Source: Clitopilus passeckerianus
Taxonomy: Eukaryota; Basidiomycota; Agaricomycetes; Agaricales; Entolomataceae
Length of the DNA: 64,000 nucleotides
Assembly: GCA_944990035.1 (NCBI GenBank)
Contig: CALYLX010000141.1
Span: 310,001-374,000, forward strand
Reading direction: 5' to 3'
The notes beneath the pieces were generated by a model. That model searched no databases, had not been told where the DNA came from, and saw only the letters and a list, made by a program, of their open reading frames with translations. The position numbers and the translations under genes were made by a program. Every line of letters starts with the position of its first letter. The stretch's first letter is position 1. Below are positions 1 to 12,398 of this stretch, in pieces.

Positions 1-199
1 TTGAATAACAGTAGTAGCATGTTCCAGCTTCATTTTATGGAAGGGAACTGCGTGTAAGGGAAGAATGCCGAAGAAGGGCATTTCGTAGAATAAACCCCAG
101 TACCATGATCTGGACAGTGCACAAGCATAAGAGAGCGAATCGGCTGAAATTTCGTGAGCGGAGGCCGATAAAAGGAAAAGGCCATGTCGAACTTACTCT

Positions 200-3100
200 A
201 TGGACAAAGATTCTTGGTTAAGCCGTGCTTTCGTGATGCAGTAGGATTCAGCTCAGGCATATGTAGTTGAAGCTGACTTGAAGTCGATGGAGGATTCACT
301 TGCAAACTTGAAGATCGGGAGCGGAAGAGAAATGGCAAATCTGAGCATCGTGTGAGCCGCCTTCTGTTTTCGGACTCATCGAGGCCTACAGCCTTCGGAG
401 TAAACAGGGCAAAACACGTGTCCAGCTCGATCGCGGGGCTGGCTGCTCAGAAGCTTTTCTCTGACAAAGGGCAAACCACCTACCCTAAATCACGATCCCA
501 CACTCCCCTTCGTCGTTCTCACTTCCTCCAGAGCTTGAGCACATATCAATGACACCATGACACATTCTCGGCAAGCAGTACTCAAATTTATGGGGCAGCA
601 AGTGCTGCGTAAGGGCTGAACAACCTTGATGAAGGACTATCCGCCATCGCACTATGTTGTCGAATTTCGCCTATGCAAAGTGGCCAGCCAATATTCGTTT
701 CTCCAGCCCTACAGGATCTCCATTGAAAGCTTACAAGGCACTCAAATGTGTACCCCGGACTCGCCCACGTCTCTTTCTTGGTTGCCCCGTTCCATTCTTC
801 TGCTAGTGCGATCGATCATCCATCGACATCCTCCCGTCTGCTGAAGTACACCTTCCTCCTGGCTTCTCACGGACTTAGCGCAGGCAGGAAATGTGTATAC
901 GAAGGCAGCACACTGGTGTTTGAAAATGCCAGAATCGATGACTACATTGGGGCCTCATAGGTAAATCCTCATATTTCATGAAGAAAAAAACGAACTGAAT
1001 TCAATTTAGTCTTTTAGCTCTTGATCACTATATGCGAACTGGAAGACATCTACGACGGCTGCCCTTCAACTAGACCAAGCGTGCGAACACTTCTGCCCCC
1101 CAGCTCCACAGCGAACGACATCCTGGACATATTTACCCTCGCGGTTCAGGAGACGTACATACCAGCGCCTGGCTTCAGTTCTCTCGCACTGCACATCTAC
1201 AACTCGTTCAATTCGATAGACGAGTAACAATATGAGCGGGACCTGCTCTTGCTTCAGGATATGCGTCAGAGTCGGCCTCATACATGTCGTTAGCATGCTA
1301 TCGACCAGATTTGCTACATCCGTGTTCCCATCCCCGATGCGCTTCAGCTCCCACTTCACCTGTCCCCCAATCCTTCCCATCTACTGCACCGACAACCCTT
1401 ACCCGTCCCGGCGTGCACACCTTCACATTAAGATTCACGTAGCCGATTCCAGTCCACATCGTCCAAAGCAAGTCATCGCCTACCACCGAGACTATTCATC
1501 CAACGTTCGGGGCTTCCAAAGAGCCGGCTCAGGCAGAAGAGCAACCTGAAGTGCACAGCGTCAATCCCCAGGCTTTCGAGACCCAAGCAACATACGTCGT
1601 CGCTCACTCGGCGACCCTCGTCAGATCCTCAAGCGGCAGCCAATTGCCAGCCGACGCAACCCATTGGCACCACCAATTTCATGAGAACCGCCAGTACAAT
1701 CTGTTGTGCTGTCCACTTCTCGAAACGTTTCCCAGGACCCTCCATCTTCCTACAGTGTGCAAGCCGCTACCCATCAGGGTTTCTCTACGCTCTGCTGGCC
1801 TCCCGTGGGACAGATGCTGAACGTGTCGCGGGCGAGAACATGGCAGAAACTTCCCACTCTCTTGCTGCTCCCAGCGCAGAGGCATAGACATACGGTTCTT
1901 GAAGCAAGGCTCCAATTCAAAAAAGTACTCAAGAGGGAGGAGGGATGAACCGAAGCATGTTTGAGAGTCGGATATCTATTATTGGCGTCTGCACGCCAGA
2001 AAAGGTAATTCCAATTTTTGAACGAAAATGTCTAAACATCTAACTTTCTTTCTCTAGGCCTTCAACGTCACCCAGGAACTCTAAGACTCTGTTCTATCCT
2101 GACTCTGCCGGGAGCCGCGGCCCCCGTTGTGGCTCCCCTAGCCTGAGCCTAGCACGCGATAGAGCCCTAACGAGCTAAATGGCCGTACCGAGTACACGTC
2201 TAGCTCGACTTGAAGAAGCACCGTATCCTTGGCTTTATGCGTTTGCAACTGCGGGCATACACGGCTACCCCTCGCACCAAGACCCGTTTCACGGTCGATC
2301 CAATACATTGCCTGCAGCATTGTCCGCCTTAAGGATCCCGCTGTCTCGTTGCTGCTCGTGATGTTTACAAGCATGCAGTGCTGTTGGCGCTTGATATACG
2401 TCGATTCCTCCTGTTTTGGCGGAATGGGAGACCGTCGTGGTCAATATCGGTCCTCTGGGGACACCACCAGTGTTCGCATCGGAGCCCAGGTTGCTTGCAA
2501 ATTCGAGAGCCCAAGACTCAGGAGATACGAGGAGCAGGCAGCTTCTCTACTGGTGCTGGCAGCAGAATGTGCTTACCATATACCTTTGGACATTCTTCGT
2601 TTACGTTCCGTGTCCGCACCCACTTACTTCCGCATTGTCATTGCTTTGTCGTACCTATAAACTTCATTCTTCTTGCTACTTCATCTTTATGGTCTATTCC
2701 TTGCTTTCCATAGATACCGCGGCTCATTCATTGCTTCCTTTGGATGCCGCTGGTGATACTCATACCGCTATTTGCCACTTACAAGAACCCTCTACGTACA
2801 GAGCACAATATTTATCTGGCCTAGCACGATTTAACACTCTTGCAGCCTTTACTCGCTGACTTTCCCCTAACCCCAGGAGTCTGTCGCTAACACCCCGTTA
2901 ACCCTGGCGTCCTTCACTGGGAACGAGGGGCACATACTCCTGGAGCCAATGACAGCCTTGACCCCAGAGGGACGTACTTTCAAGTGCTAGCTGTCGCTGT
3001 TTGCAGCAACACGTTTGGAAAAAGTCCGCGTACGTAATTTCTCTCAAGAACACACGAACGGATATCTCACGAAGACTACTTTCTCTTACAGATTCGGATA

Positions 3101-3840
3101 GAATATGCTTATCGTTTGTACTGCGATAACAAGGAGCTCGGATTGCACCTCGAGTCGACTCCGAAGTCGTCCTAGACAAGAAGGTGCTGGTGACTTGGGA
3201 ATTACGAAAAGCTGCATTTGCGCCGTTCTATGGGGTATGTATCCCTCTATTGCTCTGAATGTCGATAAGAGCCTAATCATCAGAATGGTCAGGTTGGGAT
3301 CAAGTTCCTTGCAGGTTGAGCAACCAAGTCCCTGCTCAGTATTAGAACCATACTCCTCTCAAGGCTTGGACTGGGATCAAGGTTGTCGAAAATCTCAAAT
3401 ACGAACTTGAACGATCCCTCAGCAGTACCATCTCCCGGTAATTGGACCTTGATATCTCCAAACGAAGCCAATAATACTCCTGAAGAGCGTTCGCTACGCG
3501 GCCTGAAGGTTGTCCACAATATAGGAGGCACGGTCCGCCGAGTAGGTTCCATCTGCTTCGTTCGCAGTGTCAATACTGATGACTGCGATTTTCTGTAGCC
3601 GGTTCCATCCAACCCGCGGGCTCACCCTTCTTATGACGAGACAAGCGTACTGTCAAACTCGCTGGGTTCCAGGAAGTTCAACCTGGTCTTTCCGTTCTCG
3701 TCAAGGCAAGGAACTTGTATGTCCCAAATCCACAGTACCTTGCTCGCAAGACACGTTATACAAGAATGTTCAACAAGCCAAGTTGTTGCTGCCGTTAGTT
3801 GCTGCCAGTGTAGCCAACTGTCGATCACCGCATCTGCCAA
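200..3840 (+). pseudogene. P-family gene remnant 1, unit A (unknown function)
   Basis: Not recognised as a known family. Four good plus-strand introns mark it as derived from a multi-exon gene: 961-1017 (GTAAAT..TTTTAG), 2005-2057 (GTAATT..CTCTAG, with a CTAAC branch site), 3030-3091 (GTACGT..TTACAG) and 3235-3283 (GTATGT..ATCAG). The same four recur in the next module and in units B and C. Between them the reading frame changes and stops occur, for example in the exon after 2057. Short coding-like fragments remain, such as EVVLDKKVLVTWELRKAAF just before the fourth intron, but no open frame joins them. The tail merges into the next module near 3840. A start codon cannot be chosen. Confidence 0.5.
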
Positions 3841-6800
3841 ATAGGACCTTCCTCCTCGCCTACCGTGAACTCTATCACAGGCAGGAAACATGACCTGAAC
3901 TTCTCATCGTTTTGCCTGCTCTCAGCAGAGACGCACAGGCCGACGAGTGCCAACACACCACTACGGGAACGTATAGCCCAAGTTTGCGTGTGGCAGCACA
4001 CTGCTGTATAGAACACCAGAATCGACGGGCATATTGGGATCTTGTGGGTAATTTCTTCATGCAGACGACGATTTTGAATCTAATCCCGCCTTTTAGCACC
4101 ACCTTTCCGGAAAATAACCACCGCATCTACCCCTTCAACCAGAGCAAGAACATGAGCACCTACTTATGTCATTAACGCCGACCTCCATCTCCGGTTTGTG
4201 ATGGACGACTTCCATGGCACATTTCCCTTATATGTCGGGGAGCGTGCTGCACCAGCGCCTGGCTTCAACGCTCATGCTTTCCCCGGACCTACCTGCTCAC
4301 CAGCGCATGAATGGCACCGGGATAGGCTTCTGCCTCTTCTTCGATCTTCAAGATATGTTCTCAAGTCGACCCATAATCATCTTCACCTTGCTCCATGGCT
4401 GCCAGCCTGGGTTTACAACACTCTCAGCCACGCTCGTCCTAGACGATTTGTGCCCCAGTGGTTCCCAACTACTGGCCTTAGCAGGCCTCGCTCCTTCCGC
4501 CTGTTGCATTGGCGATCCCCTGTTAAGCCAATGTGCATCCGTTTACATTGAAAGTCCATGGCCTTAGGCCTTCCTCGACGTTCATCGTAATTGAGCGCCA
4601 GGGTGCGGAGTCTTGACATATGACTTGCTTTTCGTACACCCGTACTCAAGTACATACGGACCTTCCTGCCTGTGTTCCGTATTGGATTGTACACGCCGAT
4701 ATTTGCCATTACATACAACTCGCAGCCATTCACTTTCGCTCATATCCATCACTACCTTTACCAGGGTGTTACTGTCCTTCTAGTTCACATACTAAGCTGC
4801 TATTATCTTAACAATGTATATGAAGTGGATGAATGCAAAATTTAAATTTACCACCGAAGAACATGGATGAGTCCAAGGAGGCGATGTGTGACAGGTGAGG
4901 TCACACCGTTTGCTTTCTCCCAAGTTCCAACTCCTGATGAAGGGCGATGGAAAACGACAGAGTAGGGCGAACATTAGGCCAACTCGACCCCGTATTGGTG
5001 GGTTCCCAACCAGGCGCTATATGCCGACTCCAGCCTCCTTGTATCCGAATCAACACTTACAAACGTGAAATCGTCAACCAATCTTATACGCACCACATTC
5101 AAAGCTTCCGGTGCTCTACAGCAATTGTGGCTCTATTTCAAGGCCTTCGCCAACGAACAAGTCAACAAATCTTGTCACGGATTCCTCCCCAACCACCTGC
5201 CAATGAACGCTAACAGGTGAGGCAACAGTCGGGGCTTTCTTTGAAGGATTCGTTTCGAGCACGGAGGTTGGAGTTCTCAAAAAGAGGATTGAGAGGATGG
5301 ACGAATAAAGAGATGTTGAAAGGCGGCAAAAACGCGGATGGTTATCTTTTGCGCCTGAACCTCAGGGCATATGCAAGTCAAGGTAATTCAATTTATTTTA
5401 CAAGAGAAATGTACAAATATCTAACCCTCTTCTCAGACGTTGGATGAAGTACTGGAACCCTCGGACTCTATCCCATCCCTGTGCCGCTTGAAGAATCGCT
5501 CCTGTCAAAGGTGCGGCTCCCATGGCCTGAAACCCAAGCACTCGAAAGAGACACGTACAGGCCGAGTCACTCACTCGAATACGCCAACATCCTTGAAGTC
5601 ATGTGGCGAATACACGAGTTCGCCCCTCGCGCCACGGCTCAGCTCCGCCGTCAATGAGACATCTTCTGCCTATTACGGTCTGGCTGAAGATACCAGCCGC
5701 CCTGCAGTCGTCCCTGTGCAGCTTGGGATCTTCACAAGCATACGCCGTTTTTCGATATTCAAGCCACCGTTGTCATCGGTGTTCGCCAAAATGTGACGTT
5801 CTTGTAGCCACCTTGCGGACATGCACTCATCGCCTGGTGACCTTGGTTTAGCTAAAAGTTTAGCTTGCGGTCAGGCTCGAGGGTCTCACCGCGGTCATTT
5901 CTCTGCTGGAAATAAACTCCCTGGATAATGTACCTACCATAAATATTCGGACTTTCTTCAATTGCATTGTGCGTCTGCAAACCGTACATATCTGTGTTGA
6001 CGTTGAATTCCTGTACCTACATATTCTACTCTTCTCGTTACTTCACCCCCTACCACGGTCTATTTCCCGCTTCACATACATACCGCAAGTCAAGAGCCGT
6101 ATCGTTACTTACAGAACCTCAAACACGTACACAGTACATTACATTTACATTCATGCACCACAACCCCCATGCGTCAACTGCTGACTATTTTCTTGCTCCC
6201 CAGGAGTCTGCCGTTTTGCCGCCAACCTTGGCGCTCTTTACTTGGAACTTCTGGAGCCGACGACAGCCCCAGCGGACGCTAACCCTCCTCCGCATCAGCC
6301 TTGAATCGAGAAATCTTCTTCTCGACGGCTGACTGTCACTGCTTACTGCAACGAGTGTCTCAGCAATTCTCCAGGTATGCGTTTATCCTAAGGGAATATG
6401 AAAAGCTGGCTCATGACAGACCTTTATCCTTTACAGGTAGGAAATTCCAACCGTTTGAACTACTACGACAAGAAGCTGAGGGTGCTCCTGGAGTTGGCTC
6501 CGAACTCATCATGGAAAAGAAGACAATGGTGACCTGGACCGGGAGAAAGAGGTCTATAGGTTAGCTTTGTGTCGTTTACAAGGTATGCATCCTTCTGTCG
6601 ATGAAATATTTCTGAGAGATCTGACCAAAGAAAAATTAACAGAGTCGGAAAGAAGCTCCGTGTAGTTCAAGTACTTATCTCCACGCCCCATATTGAAACT
6701 GTATTCCTCTCAAGCCTGGAGCGGAGTCGAGAAGTTCTCGAATATCAAGCTTCCCAACATACTGTTGTCCGACGACTGGGCCTCAGATTTTCCGATTGGA

Positions 6801-9800
6801 GTTGGCAACGATAGAGAGGAGCGCATTCTACGCTTTTTGAGGGCAGTCAACATACGAAATGCGATACGGTCATTGAGGTCGAGTAGGTTCCATCTGTTCT
6901 GTCTTCGGTGTCAATACCGATGGCGGCTTTCTTCCGCAGCTTCACGACGCCCCACCTACTCATGCGAACTTCACCACATACAAGAAGACTTACTCGCTGC
7001 TGTGCGGCCTGTAGGCTGTGTTTGGTGGCCGTGACGTATCTGACCTGGTCATACTCTTCACACCGAGGCGTCAAGGATTCGGTGACCCACACCCATGCCA
7101 CCCTACTCGCAAGATGCACTCTGAAAGGATATTCGGCACTTTAGCAACCTCACGTTGAATATGCTTTTCAAAATTCCGTGAAGGTATGCTCGTCTTCCGG
7201 AAGCTTAATTCCCATAACTTACTCGGATTTTCAGCGAAACGCGTGCAGTCGTTACATGCATGATATTGGCTCAGGAACTTGATGGGAAGACCGGGCTTGG
7301 AGATTTATGAGTCTTGCCGCACACTGGTCATCAACTTGGTTCAGGCCTGTCGGCGTTAGCTTCACAGCGGCCTGGTGCCCATCATACGGAAACGACATAA
7401 ACCAGAGAAAGTATGGCGATGCGGCGGAACCGGACTCGTTCGAAAGACACGCCTTATTGTCGTCGCCTTCCACCTACGAATATCCGCTCAATTGGACATT
7501 CATTGGCGAAGTTTCTCTCAACTTCCTGGATGACTCTACGGATCCTACCTTCAATGCTGCTCTAAGGGTGGGTGGTGATGATCTCGTTTGTGTACGATTT
7601 TGACTGATGATGATTCTCTAGGCCCCCTTTGGCTGAATGCCCCCACGGAGGATTGAAAGCTGGCGCTACTTTACTGCCTTAGCCGATAGGAGTCCAATTC
7701 CGCCTCAAGGCTCAGGAGCAATGGAATTCAAGAGTCCGGCCCACATATCCAATCAGGTCCAATATGAGACTTGCAATTTCAGTTTGCGACTCTTATTCGG
7801 CGACGCTGATGACGCTGCCCTCTGTGCCAACAAGCCTCGTCAACCATTAAGAGCCAAGCTTTCGGGAGCCAAGCATGCTCCCCTCTTATGTATCTCCACC
7901 GCCATCAGCACAGGCGGGCGCGACCCAGACAATGCTAGCAAGAAGACGGAGGTAAAGAGGATGGATACGCCAACGTTGACCTTTCAAAGTTATTCCGCGC
8001 AACTGGAGTCACGAGTGGACGGGAGCACCGTCACATCCCCCATTCCTACCCCTTCCTAACCGCTTCCCAAGGCCACTCCACTTGTCGGGCTTCTGACGTA
8101 CGATCAAAACACTACCCAGCAAGACCTATCTCATGGAAGCCAGTCATCCCCGACAGAGGGTTGGTGGGATACGGGACGTGATATGGGCCATTGAGGTCGA
8201 GTAGGTGCTATCTATTTCGTTTACAGCGTCAATACTGATGAGAGCTGTCTTCTGCAGCTTCACGGCGCCCCACTTACTCATATGAACTTCGCCACCTATA
8301 ATAAGACTTACTCGCTGCTATGCGGCCTGTGTTTGGTGGCTTTGAAGTATCCGACCTGGTCGTACTCTTCATACCGAGGCCTCAAGATTTCGGTGGTCCA
8401 GGCTCATATTACTCTACTTGCAAGATGCACTGCGCAAGGGTGTTCAGTAACCCCAGGTTGAACGTGCTTGTCATAATCTCATAAAGGTATGCTCGTCACC
8501 TGGAACCCTGATTCCCATAACTCACTCATACTTTTAGCGAAACGTATGCAGTTGTCACATGCATGATATCAGCGTAGGAACTTGCTGGGAAGATCAAGCT
8601 TGAAGATGAAGATCGTTTGTCCCCCACCGCTCATCAACTTGCTTCAAGCTTATCGGCGTCAGCTCGGTGGCCTCGATGTCCATCAACATGGAAACGGCCC
8701 TAGCTGGAGAACCTCTGGCGAGGCGACGGACCTGGACTCGTTCGGAAAACGCGGTCTCTTTGTTGTTGGTCCGAACTATGAACGTACATCCAGTCATTTA
8801 TGTCTCAGCAATATCATCCAAGCATAGACCTCCGTCTAGTGCTAGGTACTAGGTTTTGTCTTTCTTGGAGGATCTCCATAGATCCTGCATTCAACGCTGC
8901 TCCAAGGGGTGGGTAGTGATCATCCCGTTGACATACGCTTTTGACTGATGATAATGATTGCTCTAGCATGCCTGCGCTTGAAGATTCCTCCATTTGAGGA
9001 TACAAGTCTGGCGCCACTTGACGGTCCAGCTCATGTGAGCTCAATCCCACTTTAAGCTTTCGAAGCAATATGGCTCTACACATGCGGTTCGCATACCAAG
9101 ATAGTCCAGTATTGGCATCCGTAGTTTTAGGCTCTTCCCGCCACCGCCTGGCTTCACTCTCATTGGCAGGCTCCTGCCACAGCCATACGGACAGAAAAGT
9201 TGTTCAAAGCCAGCTATACACAATGATGCTCTCCTCCCGTCAGCCAGCCCTTGCCAACCATCGAATTCACGTCAACGCTCGCTTCTGGTATATATACCAC
9301 CAGATACCACGGAGCTACATTCTAATTGGCGTCCACCGGCACGATTGGGCGGATGCAAACCGCCAATGTAGCCCTTTCAGAGCTGGGTGCCCCCGGACCA
9401 CCCTCAGCTCCTGGCTCACCATGACCCGCTGCATCCCCACATACCCTCCGCTACCGTCGCGAAGGTCGTCGCCTTTCAATGAATTCCAGATTCACAGCCA
9501 TCCTTCCAAACACCACCCAGCAAGACCTGAAACAAATTTATGTTTCATCTGTTGCAACCTTGCCGTTGCTCAGACCTACTCATATTTTTCTCGTGACCCT
9601 CTCGTTCCGGGAGCCATTGTGGCATTAGTGATTGGATGGCCATACCTCCCACCAACAGCCCTCTGCGCATGCGAAACGAGTTGCAGCTAGAGGTTATTTT
9701 TGTTGCGAACGTGTGGTGAACCACGAAAAGGGACGGGTCGGTGAAGATGGAAGTCGGGGCTTTATCCCACCAACTGAGGGTAAAGGCCTCGCATGCTCCA

Positions 9801-10300
9801 GAGAAGCCTCGGTTTGGGATGGGGAGGACTGCGCGAAGGAGAAGCTGTTCGTCTCGAGAGCCTATAGAAGCAATAGCACTCAAGACCAACCCGCCAGACC
9901 TACCCTCCTGAATTTCCTTGGCGATTCAGCTCGACCTTCCCCGCCAACATTCACATCATGAACACCACCTCTTCTCCTGAAATCCATCTGCAGGAAACCA
10001 ACGATGCGTGATTCTACGCTATTGCCTCACCCCGCTTCTCCCATGTGCCTACTCCCCTCATTTACCTACTACACCTCAATCACGAGGCGATGCCGAAACC
10101 AGGAGCACCTCGACTCTGAGGGTTCAATATGTGCGGCGTCCCCTGTTTGGTGCCATGGCCTCGGTTTTCTTCGTAACGGCGAGCCATTTCCTTCTTACGT
10201 CTCTGTTTGAAATGGCTGAGGGAATACTGGTGCAGCGGTTACTCAGAATGGATGATGAAGAGGAGGTACCCAAGGAGAGGGCCGACATTAGATCATAGAT
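3841..10300 (+). pseudogene. P-family gene remnant 2, unit A (unknown function)
   Basis: This second, longer copy of the same module has introns at 4048-4096, 5383-5436, 6375-6436 and 6583-6642, which correspond one-to-one with those of remnant 1. It has extra 3' introns at 7184-7234 and 8487-8537. The exon after 5436 reads for about 60 codons as a plausible protein (LYPIPVPLEESLLSKVRLPW, continuing toward MWRIHEFAPRATAQLRRQ) and then meets TGA at about 5656. The exon before 6583 contains GVGSELIMEKKTMVTW, a clear relative of the EVVLDKK fragment in remnant 1. A 206-codon open frame at 9070-9690 is not conserved in frame in unit B and is probably accidental. No domain could be named; decayed gene or poorly resolvable model. 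Confidence 0.5.
6890..8490 (+). repeat. Nested tandem duplication inside the P module
   Basis: The stretch ending in the intron donor at 7184 (a 'gtcaatactgatg'-like start, then 'aagacttactcgctgct', then 'gaaggtatgctcgtc') is repeated at about 8200-8490, ending in the donor at 8487. The two copies differ by many point changes. Unit B has the same pair (about 35190-35460 and 35930-36200), so the duplication predates the split of the units. It duplicates one exon end plus the following intron. Confidence 0.65.
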
Positions 10301-10433
10301 AGCAAAAAGAGGAAGAAAACAACGTAGGTCAGAATAGAAATGATGAGTTAGACGAAAGCGTATTGTGGGATCTGTGTCAAGAAGACGACGACGACTTGTG
10401 CGGGTGTGTACCATACCAGTGTGTCTTCAAATG
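10301..10433. other. Short unit-A-specific stretch without a gene
   Basis: About 130 bp between the end of the P homology ('gaagaaaacaa', shared with unit B near 38010) and the left flank of the GTTCC element. It is absent from unit B. No gene or repeat was recognised here. It may be ancestral sequence lost from B or a remnant of a further insertion. Confidence 0.4.
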
Positions 10434-10447
10434 ACCCAACAATGAAG

Positions 10448-11508
10448 GGGTGCCAGCTTTTTACGTTCCGGCTCACGTTACACGTTCCCGAGCTACGTTC
10501 CCGTTCCCAAAGTACGTTCCCGAAGTACGTTCCAGATACGTTCCAGAAGCTTAATTAGGTAAAAATTATACCAGTGGGCTTGAATGTTTTCACGGCGATC
10601 GAAATGCTCGATCACTTTTGCGTAAGAAGCCTTGCATCAGCAAGTTGTGGGCTTTAGATTTGATTGGGAACGGTTGCGTTACCAGCTTGCGTTCCACTTA
10701 CGTTCCATTTCTCACTCACGTTATGCCTTGCGTTCCACTTACGTTCCAATTTTGCACTCACGTTCCATACGTTCCAAAGTGGAACGTATGCGTTCCAGCC
10801 TTGCGTTCCTTACGTTCCATACGCGTTCCAGTCGTGGGAATCATTATCAATCGGAGCTTCAAATAACTTAGCGTCGGATTCTTGAGGCTCGATGGTCAAG
10901 TGTGTATTGACTTCATTTGTTTTATTATAGATTATTCACCTTATATTTTATCTCTTAATATAGCTTAGTGTATACTACAATGCTTATACCTCTCAAAATA
11001 ATTCTTTCTAGGCATGATACTCTGGTGCTGATCCTTTTGGCTTGTCAGGTGAACTGCACTGACGTTTTCAACAGCATAGAAGTATATACGGTTCCAGTTT
11101 TTAGATATAATCGCCGCATATCTTCTTTTGTATCTACCAAATTAGTTTAAGTGCTTAATGACAGACGCACTGGCCTCCACACGCCAATTCCTCAGCGTTT
11201 CGAGCCTTTAGTATCGCCATCAATTGAATCCGAACTCCGACCGAATCCCAAGGATAAGCTTGACCTAGGTTGGCGTCGTTCACGTTCAAACTCACTTCTA
11301 GAACAAAATAAAGCACGTATAGGTCTGGAAAATGTAGTTTATAACACATCCGTATGATATATAATGCTTCCAGACGCTAAATTCGACCTTCGTAGGTAAC
11401 GCATGTAACGCATACGTTCCACTGGAACGGTAACGTAAGGAACGTACGGGAACGCACACGTTCCAGCGGGAACGCACACGTTCCAGCGGGAACGTAAAAA
11501 GTATGTAG
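10448..11508. mobile_element. Non-autonomous TIR element with GTTCC motif arrays
   Basis: A 1.06-kb element is bounded by a 14-bp direct repeat CCCAACAATGAAGG (10434-10447 and 11509-11522). Just inside are perfect 13-bp inverted repeats, CTTTTTACGTTCC at 10456-10468 and its complement at 11489-11501. About 25 copies of GTTCC (mostly ACGTTCC or GCGTTCC, on both strands) cluster at 10456-10560, 10670-10840 and 11400-11500. The centre (about 10900-11350) is AT-richer and has no credible transposase. Unit B lacks the element; its corresponding site keeps only the core AACAATG. The subterminal motif arrays resemble transposase-binding sites of cut-and-paste elements. The superfamily is not recognised, and the target duplication could be shorter than 14 bp. 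Confidence 0.72.
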
Positions 11509-11562
11509 CCCAACAATGAAGGCAAATGGATCGCTAATTGACCATGTTCCATCGATTAGGTA

Positions 11563-12300
11563 CTATGCTCGATCACGTAACGGGCCACTCCGCGCCAGAA
11601 TTGTCATAGCTCAACGCTAGCTCAACCTAGCCTTCCAGTATTTTTTGTGTAGATGGCGATCCATCTTGAGTATTCCACTGTGTACCAACGGTGCCCCAGA
11701 AAAATTTGTAGAAATTCAGAAAAATCATATGCCGAAAAGATTGCCGAATCTGGCAATGCAGGGTAACGGGTCACTCGCATTTCATAGCTCAAACTGCCTT
11801 ATAACACTATCCTCTCTGTATCGTAATATGTTCTACGGAAGTATACAAGGATACTCGAAGTTGCTCGGGACTGGAATACGTGATGAAGGCTGTCAAATGA
11901 GTAGCTGAATTTGGATTATATAGGCTGGAATAGGGATTTTCGGCAATAAATCAGAGGGAGAATCACCAATACCTGGGATATCGACACTGTTTTGTGTTTT
12001 ATTAGTATCTAGCAAGATAAAATCAAGTTTTGTAGCAGCTTACTATGGCCCTCGACGCTGTATAGATCTCCCAGTGCAGCTGATTTGTCGGATTGACAGG
12101 CCAAATCTAGGTCGGTGCACCGTGTCCCGCTCGGTCCCATTCTCACCACACACACGTTGTCACCCAATTTTTGCTGGACCGTATAGCTCTCATATGTAGC
12201 TCCAGAATGCGGTATGGAGTTGGCCACTGCGTGCTGTGGTTGTTGAGAAAATGTCGATTGACCCGTTACATGGTGTGGCCCGTTACGTGATCCACATCAG
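11563..12300. mobile_element. 738-bp MITE with TA target duplication
   Basis: The element runs from CTATGC to CATCAG with inverted ends. Of the terminal 26 bases, positions 9-26 (GATCACGTAACGGGCCAC, left copy 11571-11588) are perfectly inverted, and the outer 8 are degenerate. It is flanked by TA at 11561-11562 and 12301-12302. Unit B shows the uninterrupted site (gattaggtaagcagg, near 38040-38055) with one TA, so excising the element plus one TA restores B exactly. The TA duplication fits Tc1/mariner/pogo-type transposition. There is no transposase ORF, so it must have been mobilised in trans. It ends 98 bp upstream of the NLR start codon and lies in the promoter or 5' leader. Confidence 0.85.
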
Positions 12301-12398
12301 TAAGCAGGACCGACCTTCGTTCCAACAATCTCGTTCACCTCTAACGATCTGAAGAACATTGCAACGTTGCTCATCTTTAACTTTGGTTATCTTTCATC

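Noticed and set aside
1232..1549. Open frames on both strands in the P exon after the first intron (for example minus-strand KWELKRIGDGNTDVANLVD)
   Set aside because: The minus-strand reading looks protein-like, but all splice signals in this region are on the plus strand, so it is taken as a shadow frame.
9070..9690. 206-codon plus-strand ORF
   Set aside because: The longest open frame outside the NLRs in unit A, but unit B has a different frame and stops over the same region, and no intron or domain supports it.
10434..11522. Solo LTR of a retrotransposon
   Set aside because: Ends are not TG..CA, the termini are inverted rather than direct, and the flanking duplication is 14 bp rather than 4-6 bp.
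10300..11600. CRISPR-like array from the regularly spaced GTTCC motifs
   Set aside because: The motifs are 5-8 bp, irregularly spaced and on both strands, in a eukaryotic context; they fit transposon subterminal repeats instead.
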